Below, piece after piece: positions 1 to 4,780 of a DNA stretch of 15,021 nt. A program made the position numbers and the translations under genes. This DNA is from CAZEVI01 sp964515615 (GTDB lineage Bacteria > Patescibacteriota > UBA1384 > XYA2-FULL-43-10 > CAINNR01). Below the pieces are notes generated by a model that saw only the letters and a list, made by a program, of their open reading frames with translations, had not been told where the DNA came from and ran no database searches. How positions within the stretch are numbered: the stretch's first letter is position 1; each line of letters starts with the position of its first letter. The stretch is from contig CAZEVI010000018.1 of assembly GCA_964515615.1 (NCBI GenBank), positions 1-15,021 on the forward strand. Direction: 5' to 3'.

Positions 1-422
1 GTAATACCAAATTCTTTTAATTCGGGAAATTCCTTTAAGATTTCTTCCAAGCTTCTACCGTTTTTCCTTCTTGGTCTAACATGATTAAATTCACAAGCCC
101 TATCCAGAACCGGAAGCAATCGTTTGGTCCACTTACAAGCTCTTGAATCCTCGAAGTTGAAGAAAGAGCCTTGAACAATCATCAATGGATAAATCCTTGT
201 GTATATTAAAATGAATAGTAGTTTGTCTTCTAAGGAAAGCAGCCGAGAATGTCTATCACCACCAAACACTCGCTTCCTTTCTTTGGAGAGAAATTCATCT
301 TGGACGAATATTCGCCAACTAGTTTGAAACTTATCAAGTAAGTAAATGAATTCTTCCAGAGTTAAACCGGTCATTCGTTAAAAAAGTCTTGGTCTTTTGG
401 ACAATTTATCAAAAGTAAACAT
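1..422 (-). pseudogene. IS5-family transposase, N-terminal part, with an in-frame stop; runs off the left edge
   Basis: Read on the minus strand from the ATG at 422-420, which has a strong GGAGGG ribosome binding site 4 nt upstream. The frame gives MFTFDKLSKRPRLF, then TAA (380-378), then an Arg codon and an in-frame ATG (374) followed by TGLTLEEFIYLLDKF, and it stays open to the edge. The block with RKRVFGGDR, EDKLLFILIY and LLPVLDRAC is the HTH_Tnp_4-type N-terminal domain of IS5-family DDE transposases; the catalytic DDE domain would lie outside the window. From memory, relatives read Lys-x-x-TGLT where this has stop-Arg-Met-TGLT, so one A-to-T change (AAA to TAA) explains the break. Re-initiation at ATG 374, 3 nt after the stop, could still give a protein lacking 16 residues. 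Family call is confident; pseudogene status is an inference. Confidence 0.75.
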
Positions 423-443
423 ATTCCCTCCAAAGTTTTATTT

Positions 444-480
444 TTATTTGAGCTTATTATATCAGACCGAGCTCAAATAA
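444..480. repeat. Inverted repeat upstream of the transposase, possible IS end
   Basis: Perfect 11-bp arms, TTATTTGAGCT (444-454) and AGCTCAAATAA (470-480), separated by 15 bp. It lies between the transposase start and recJ and contains the transposase -10 box in its loop. It may be a subterminal IS sequence, a transposase operator, or a hairpin that blocks read-through. The other IS end is outside the window, so the exact terminus and any target duplication cannot be fixed. Confidence 0.6.
456..461 (-). promoter_or_regulatory. -10 box of the transposase promoter
   Basis: Perfect TATAAT on the minus strand, about 34 nt before the ATG at 422. No good -35 at the right distance is seen; TTTACA lies about 20 nt upstream. 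The box sits in the loop of the 444-480 inverted repeat. Confidence 0.5.
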
Positions 481-512
481 TTGTAAAAGTACTTTATTTC
501 ATAACAAGTCTA

Positions 513-2213
513 ATGGAGAAAATTTGGCAATTGAAAAAAAAGGTTTCCGATGACCCAATAGAACAGCTACTTTTCAACCGCGGAATTGTGAAAAAAATCG
601 GTAGCACTGAGGATTTAAAAAAGTTTTTAGAACCGGACTTTGATAAAGATTTTTTTGATCCATGGCTTTTGCCGGATTTTGAAGTCGCCATTAACCGAAT
701 TAAATCGGCTATCGGAGGTCAGGAAAAAATCGGAATTTACGCCGATTATGACGCCGACGGTATCCCCGGAGCAGCATTGCTTTACCGCGCTCTGCAGACA
801 TTGGAAAATCAAGCGGAAATTTATATTCCAGCCAGAGTTGACGGTTATGGTTTTAACAAGTCGGGAATTGATTATTTAATTTCAAAAGGTTGCAAACTTA
901 TCATTAGTGTTGACCTTGGAATTCGGGAACTAGAATTTGCAAAATATATTGCCGAGAGAAATGTTGATCTTATTATCTCTGATCATCACGAGCCAGACGA
1001 TGAATTACCTAAAACACTTGCAGTTATTAATCCTAAACGGAAAGATTCAAAATACCCGTTTCGCGAACTTTGTGGTGCCGGAGTTGTTTTTAAAATTATT
1101 CAAGGTTTGGGAAAATTTTATCCAAAAAAAATTAATGAAAAATTTCTCAAATGGAATTTGGATTTACCGGCAATTTCAACAATTTCTGATGTTGTCCCGT
1201 TAATTTCCGAAAATCGAATAATTGCCAAATTTGGGCTAAAAGTTCTTTCAAAAACCAAAAATATCGGATTGCAAGAGTTGTATAAAGTTGCCAATATTGA
1301 TCAAAACAAAATTGATTCTTACACGGTAGGATTTCAAATTGGGCCAAGAATTAATGCACCGGGGAGATTGGATCATGCGACTGAATCTTTTGTGTTATTA
1401 ACAACGAAAGATCCAGAGAGAGCGTATAAATCGGCAAAACATTTACAGGAAAAAAATGAAGTTCGACAAATTGAAATGGAAAAAATTTTTCAATCGGCAA
1501 TAAAAATTATCGATAGTCAAAAATTGGCTGTTGGAAAAATTATTATTGTTAAAAAAAGTGGCTGGCAGAAGGGAATTATCGGCCCAGTTGCTTCAAGAAT
1601 TGTTGAAAAATATTTGCGACCAGTGATAATTTTATCGGAGAAAAATGGTATTTTGGATGGCAGTTGCCGAAGTATTTCTGGGTTTGATATTACTAAAGCT
1701 TTGCAATCGAGCGAAAAATATCTTCTAGGTTTTGGCGGTCACTCAGGCGCTGCTGGTGTTCATTTGGAAGAAAAAGATTTTGAAAAATTCAAAGAAAAAA
1801 TTTCGGAATATGCCAATGAAAAAATTTCTGAAGATCAACTTTTGCCAAAGATTCCAATTGACTTAGAACTGGGAAAAAGAAAAATTTCGGTTAATTTATT
1901 TAAGGAATTTGAAAAATTTGAACCGTTTGGTTTGGGTAATCCGAAACCGATTTTTTTAACATCGAATATCAAATTAATCAGTCATAGATTGGTAGGTAAA
2001 GAAAATAAACATTTGCAATTACGTTTTTCCGATGGCATTTCTGAGACGAAAGCGGTAGTGTTTAATCATGGCATTGATTTGAAGAAACTTATTTCTGGCG
2101 AAAATTATAATATAGTTTATCAGCCGGGATTGAATTTTTGGAACGGAAAAAACTGGATCGATTTACGGTTGTTGGATATTAAAAACAGCGAAGGAGCATC
2201 ACCGCAAATTTAG
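513..2213 (+). CDS. recJ: Single-stranded-DNA-specific exonuclease RecJ
   Basis: RecJ degrades single-stranded DNA 5' to 3' using Mn2+/Mg2+ and acts in recombination and mismatch/base repair. The 566 residues carry the family's landmarks in order: DYDADG (78-83, motif I), DLGI (134-137), DHH (157-159) closing the DHH phosphoesterase domain, TISDVVPL (223-230), GPRINAPGRL (277-286), and the DHHA1 signature GGHSGAAG (408-415). The remaining C-terminal part fits the RecJ OB domain. Length is typical for the family. The ATG at 513 is the natural start, but no clear Shine-Dalgarno or promoter precedes it, and the inverted repeat next to the IS fragment ends only 32 bp upstream, so a nearby insertion may have replaced its promoter region. 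radA follows 63 bp downstream on the same strand, making a repair pair. All catalytic motifs are intact. Confidence 0.95.
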   Translation: MEKIWQLKKKVSDDPIEQLLFNRGIVKKIGSTEDLKKFLEPDFDKDFFDPWLLPDFEVAINRIKSAIGGQEKIGIYADYDADGIPGAALLYRALQTLENQAEIYIPARVDGYGFNKSGIDYLISKGCKLIISVDLGIRELEFAKYIAERNVDLIISDHHEPDDELPKTLAVINPKRKDSKYPFRELCGAGVVFKIIQGLGKFYPKKINEKFLKWNLDLPAISTISDVVPLISENRIIAKFGLKVLSKTKNIGLQELYKVANIDQNKIDSYTVGFQIGPRINAPGRLDHATESFVLLTTKDPERAYKSAKHLQEKNEVRQIEMEKIFQSAIKIIDSQKLAVGKIIIVKKSGWQKGIIGPVASRIVEKYLRPVIILSEKNGILDGSCRSISGFDITKALQSSEKYLLGFGGHSGAAGVHLEEKDFEKFKEKISEYANEKISEDQLLPKIPIDLELGKRKISVNLFKEFEKFEPFGLGNPKPIFLTSNIKLISHRLVGKENKHLQLRFSDGISETKAVVFNHGIDLKKLISGENYNIVYQPGLNFWNGKNWIDLRLLDIKNSEGASPQI

Positions 2214-2263
2214 ACTACAAATTTTTTACAAATAAAAAACACGTTCAATAATTAAATTTTTGA

Positions 2264-2269
2264 TAAAAT
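2264..2269 (+). promoter_or_regulatory. Candidate -10 box for radA
   Basis: TAAAAT inside TTTTTGATAAAAT, with the first ATG at 2277. The predicted transcription start falls at about 2276-2277, which would make radA leaderless. A second weak candidate is TTTACA (2225-2230) plus AATAAT (2247-2252), spacer 16. radA could also be transcribed from recJ. Confidence 0.35.
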
Positions 2270-2276
2270 TAAAACA

Positions 2277-3560
2277 ATGATGAAGAAAGAAAAAACAATT
2301 TTTGTGTGTTCAAATTGTGGCAATGAATTTTCTAGTTGGGCTGGCCGTTGTTCTGTTTGTGGGGAGTGGAACACATTAAAAGAATTCAATCCTGAGTTGT
2401 CGGTATCTCGGACTGCCGAAAATTTTTTGACAACCAACATTAACGATTTTTCAATTAATTCAAAAACAAGAATTAAAACCGGTTTTGCAGAAATTGATCG
2501 AGTTTTTGGCGGGGGAATTGTTGACGGCTCAGTAATTTTACTAGGTGGCGAACCGGGGATTGGCAAGTCAACGTTGCTTTTGCAAATTGTTGATAATTTG
2601 CCAAAAGTTCTCTATATCTCCGGTGAGGAATCCGGCAGTCAATTAAAACTTCGAGCAGATAGGTTGCACCTCTCTGGCAAAAATATTGACGTCTCTGGAG
2701 CTACTGATATTGCATCGCTAGAATCGGCAATTTCTGAGTTTTCACCGAGAATAATTATTGTTGATTCAATTCAAACTGTTTATGATTCACGAATTGCCGG
2801 AACTGCTGGGAGCCAAATACAGATTAAAGAATCGGGGTTAGTATTGCAGCAATTGGCGAAAAAATATAATGTAGGAATAATTATTGTTGGTCACGTAACA
2901 AAAGAGGGAACCGTTGCTGGGCCGCGAATGCTAGAACACTTGGTTGATGTTGTTATTTATTTAGAAGGGGATCGCAGTCACGATGCCAGAATTTTGCGAA
3001 CAGTCAAAAATCGTTTTGGAAATACTGACGAAATTGCCGTTTTAAAGATGGCGGAAAAAGGACTTCTAGAAATTAAAAATCCTGGGGCGTTTTTTCTTTC
3101 CGAAAGCGATAATTTACCGGGTAGTGCAACGACAGTGTTGATGGAAGGTGCCAGGCCGCTGTTAGTTGAAATTCAAGCTCTAACAACACCAACAACTTTT
3201 GGCTACCCTCGGCGGACATCTGCCGGTTTCGATTTAAATCGTCTAAATATAATCATTGGCGTTTTGACAAAAAGAGCTGGAATTAATTTGGCCAATCAAG
3301 ATGTTTATATTTCGGTTGCCGGCGGACTTTCGGCTAGAGAACCGGCCGCTGATTTAGCGGTTGCTTTGGCGATAGTTTCGTCCTATAAAAATAAATCTTT
3401 GCCGAAGAAGACGGCGTATTTCTCTGAGATTGCGTTAACCGGAGAGCTGAAAAAAGTCTCCTCAAATGATAAAAGAGAAAAAGAAGCTGATAATCTGGGC
3501 TATAAAACAGAAACGGATTTTAAGAATATTAATCAAGCGCTGGAAAAAATTTTATTATAA
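2277..3560 (+). CDS. radA: DNA repair protein RadA (Sms)
   Basis: RadA is a RecA-like ATPase/helicase that extends and resolves recombination intermediates by driving branch migration. The 427 residues show the N-terminal C4 zinc finger (C11, C14, C25, C28), Walker A GEPGIGKST (91-99), Walker B IIIVD (159-163), the RadA-specific KNRFG (244-248), and a C-terminal Lon-protease-like domain from about residue 290 (GYPRRTSAGFD, VAGGLSAREPAADLAVA). The gene begins with two ATG codons; no Shine-Dalgarno is seen, consistent with a leaderless mRNA. The protein is slightly short: after the conserved ALTGEL the usual tail ending in a Gly-Phe-x-x-x-x-x-Pro block is replaced by a Lys/Glu-rich stretch, so the extreme C terminus has diverged. 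It follows recJ on the same strand. Confidence 0.95.
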   Translation: MMKKEKTIFVCSNCGNEFSSWAGRCSVCGEWNTLKEFNPELSVSRTAENFLTTNINDFSINSKTRIKTGFAEIDRVFGGGIVDGSVILLGGEPGIGKSTLLLQIVDNLPKVLYISGEESGSQLKLRADRLHLSGKNIDVSGATDIASLESAISEFSPRIIIVDSIQTVYDSRIAGTAGSQIQIKESGLVLQQLAKKYNVGIIIVGHVTKEGTVAGPRMLEHLVDVVIYLEGDRSHDARILRTVKNRFGNTDEIAVLKMAEKGLLEIKNPGAFFLSESDNLPGSATTVLMEGARPLLVEIQALTTPTTFGYPRRTSAGFDLNRLNIIIGVLTKRAGINLANQDVYISVAGGLSAREPAADLAVALAIVSSYKNKSLPKKTAYFSEIALTGELKKVSSNDKREKEADNLGYKTETDFKNINQALEKILL

Positions 3561-3599
3561 CTTACCTAAATAACCTCGCAACAGCGTCAAAATGACGTC

Positions 3600-3630
3600 A
3601 AAATAATATTTAAAATAATATTTAAATAAT
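3600..3630. repeat. Short AT-rich tandem repeat after radA
   Basis: Two exact copies of AAAATAATATTT (3600-3611, 3612-3623) and a partial third (to 3630). The preceding bases hold CGTCAAAAT twice, the second overlapping the palindrome TGACGTCA (3593-3600). The rest of 3561-3735 is AT-rich with no gene and no convincing terminator for radA. Confidence 0.7.
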
Positions 3631-3735
3631 CTATACTTTAATATACACTCCAGATAATATATGCCCGAAATACACATCCCGACAATCTTTTTATATACTA
3701 CCAGAAATTGCATATCCCTAGAAATTAATTTTGCA

Positions 3736-3777
3736 AATATTATCGATTTGGCTCGATCGAGCCAAATCGATAATATT
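3736..3777. repeat. Perfect 42-bp palindrome at the 3' end of the PaaX-like gene
   Basis: The sequence reads identically on both strands across 42 bp, centred between 3756 and 3757, with the core ATCGATTTGGCTCGA and its mirror. Its last two bases lie inside the stop codon of the minus-strand gene. Six T follow at 3779-3784 in the plus direction, so it could terminate transcription arriving from radA. In the minus direction no T run follows. The second palindrome at 4337-4374 shares GAGCCAAATCGATAAT, so an operator or element-end role is equally possible. Confidence 0.9.
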
Positions 3778-4321
3778 ATTTTTTAAAATCTGTTTTAAAT
3801 AATTGAACTAAATGGTCATCAATATCGGTTTTGTCTACGCGCAAATAAGCAACATATTTTCTGAGTCCAAGTTCTTCGGTGATTAAATTAACTTCGTCTG
3901 CACGTATAAACGGGCATGCCCACAAACTTTTTTGTACTTGTTTGTAGCCAATTCGTCGGATTGACCGTGATAATTGTCGTCTTTTTGATTTAAATCGTTC
4001 CGGAATATCCCAAGATAACATCCTCCATTTTCCATCGATTTTCTTTTCGCTGGAATTTTCTATGAGTTTAATTTTTCCTTTTCTGGTCAGTTCGATACTG
4101 CCGCTACGGCGATCAATTTTAATATATCCTCGATGCTCGATACTTTTAAGGTTGTTATAGTACCGTTTCGTGTGTCTTCGCGGATCGCCCTGTTGATAAT
4201 AAACACTTCTTTTGTATGCCTCAAAACTGAAAAGTTCATGTCCTTCTTCCAAGAAGTCAGATATCGTAAGCAAGATAGAAATAGTAATATTTTTGATTTT
4301 GCTGAGATTCATCTTAGCCAT
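3776..4321 (-). CDS. PaaX-like protein: N-terminal winged helix plus C-terminal Cas2-like domain
   Basis: The 181-residue basic protein has an N-terminal region (about 8-90) with the look of a winged helix-turn-helix (KRYYNNLKSIEHRGYIKI, then the wing-like SGSIELTRKGK). Its C-terminal region (about 98-180) matches the Cas2-like ferredoxin fold found at the C terminus of PaaX regulators: KWRMLSWDIPE, RRQLSRSIRRIGYKQVQKSLW. Asp105 in WDIPE sits where Cas2 nucleases have their first-strand Asp. PaaX proteins repress catabolic operons, but no catabolic genes are nearby, so the real target is unknown. No Cas1, effector or repeat array is present, so it is not a CRISPR adaptation gene. The gene is alone, with a palindrome overlapping its stop and a related one over its promoter, which suggests autoregulation or a mobile unit (inference). 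No Shine-Dalgarno is visible and the -10 position implies a leaderless mRNA. Confidence 0.8.
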   Translation of the reverse strand: MAKMNLSKIKNITISILLTISDFLEEGHELFSFEAYKRSVYYQQGDPRRHTKRYYNNLKSIEHRGYIKIDRRSGSIELTRKGKIKLIENSSEKKIDGKWRMLSWDIPERFKSKRRQLSRSIRRIGYKQVQKSLWACPFIRADEVNLITEELGLRKYVAYLRVDKTDIDDHLVQLFKTDFKK

Positions 4322-4327
4322 AAAATA

Positions 4328-4333
4328 ATTATA
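4328..4333 (-). promoter_or_regulatory. -10 box of the PaaX-like gene, leaderless geometry
   Basis: Perfect TATAAT on the minus strand, exactly 6 nt before the ATG at 4321, so the expected +1 is the A of the start codon. The matching -35 region falls inside the 4337-4374 palindrome, so a protein bound there would block RNA polymerase. Confidence 0.6.
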
Positions 4334-4336
4334 TTG

Positions 4337-4374
4337 AATTATTGATTTGTCGCGATAGAGCCAAATCGATAATT
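4337..4374. repeat. Imperfect 38-bp palindrome over the PaaX-like promoter
   Basis: The right arm holds GAGCCAAATCGATAAT (4358-4373), identical to an arm of the 3736-3777 palindrome. The left arm is a decayed copy (ATTGATTTGTCGC). Three of the central pairs, one flanking pair at most and a G-T wobble are off; the rest pair perfectly. A further half-site ATTGATTTGG lies at 4377-4386. Position over the -35 region suggests an operator. Confidence 0.8.
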
Positions 4375-4398
4375 AAATTGATTTGGATTATTATGAGA

Positions 4399-4422
4399 TT
4401 TATTTATTTATTTATTTATTTA
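4399..4422. repeat. Tetranucleotide repeat (TTTA)6
   Basis: Six uninterrupted TTTA units just outside the promoter-side palindrome of the PaaX-like gene. Slippage here could change copy number; no gene is in frame with it. Confidence 0.85.
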
Positions 4423-4780
4423 ACTTGTGGGGTTGTATTTTTTGTTGTCAAAAGTTGCCAAAAGTGGCTGTTTCCCAAATATCAGCAACGATTTTAGTGG
4501 CATAGTGTCAGAGATGCTAGGTGCTGCTAAAAGTGGCCATTTAATAATTTCCGGACATCATTTAGTGACATTTATCTACAAGTTTCTGTAAATAAATCAC
4601 CGGCTATCTACTCTGAGACTGGAAAAACTATACAAATAAATTAACGCCTATTTTTTGATATTAAGCCATTTTAGTCCATTTACTTGCAAGTTTCTGCAAA
4701 CACCATAAGTTATTTATTCTGCAACTGAAAAAGCTTTATAACTTATGCAACAATTTTTTGCATTTTACCACAGCATTGAA
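4423..4780. repeat. Gene-free stretch with degenerate direct repeats
   Basis: No credible gene. Related segments recur: TTTAGTGGCAT (4493-4503), TTTAGTGACAT (4561-4571) and TTTTAGTCCAT (4670-4680). The last two are followed by ATTTA, a few variable bases, and CAAGTTTCTG with A-rich tails. AAAAGTGGC occurs twice (near 4460 and 4530). The longest pair, about 4556-4632 and 4666-4740, aligns over most of its length with many substitutions, offset about 110 bp. This looks like an old, decaying repeat. Confidence 0.5.
4704..4747 (-). terminator. Inverted repeat downstream of the PBP gene, possible weak terminator
   Basis: Perfect 10-bp arms CATAAGTTAT (4704-4713) and ATAACTTATG (4738-4747) about 35 bp past the PBP stop. 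A short hairpin TGCAA/TTGCA lies between it and the stop. No long T run follows in the minus direction, so a terminator role is uncertain. Confidence 0.35.

Noticed and set aside
369..422. Programmed read-through or frameshift in the transposase
   Set aside because: The frame is continuous apart from a single TAA; there is no slippery run or stimulatory hairpin at the site, so a plain nonsense change is simpler.
2252..2566. 104-residue minus-strand frame over the start of radA
   Set aside because: It is the complement of a conserved radA segment, including the zinc finger and Walker A region, with no independent support.
3776..4321. CRISPR-associated cas2
   Set aside because: The C-terminal fold is Cas2-like, but the protein has an N-terminal winged helix as in PaaX, and there is no cas1, effector gene or spacer array anywhere in the window.
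4133..4345. 70-residue plus-strand frame opposite the PaaX-like gene
   Set aside because: It overlaps the well-supported minus-strand gene and shows no family features, promoter or ribosome binding site.
4423..4780. CRISPR array
   Set aside because: The repeats are few, strongly degenerate and unevenly spaced, without constant repeat and spacer lengths.
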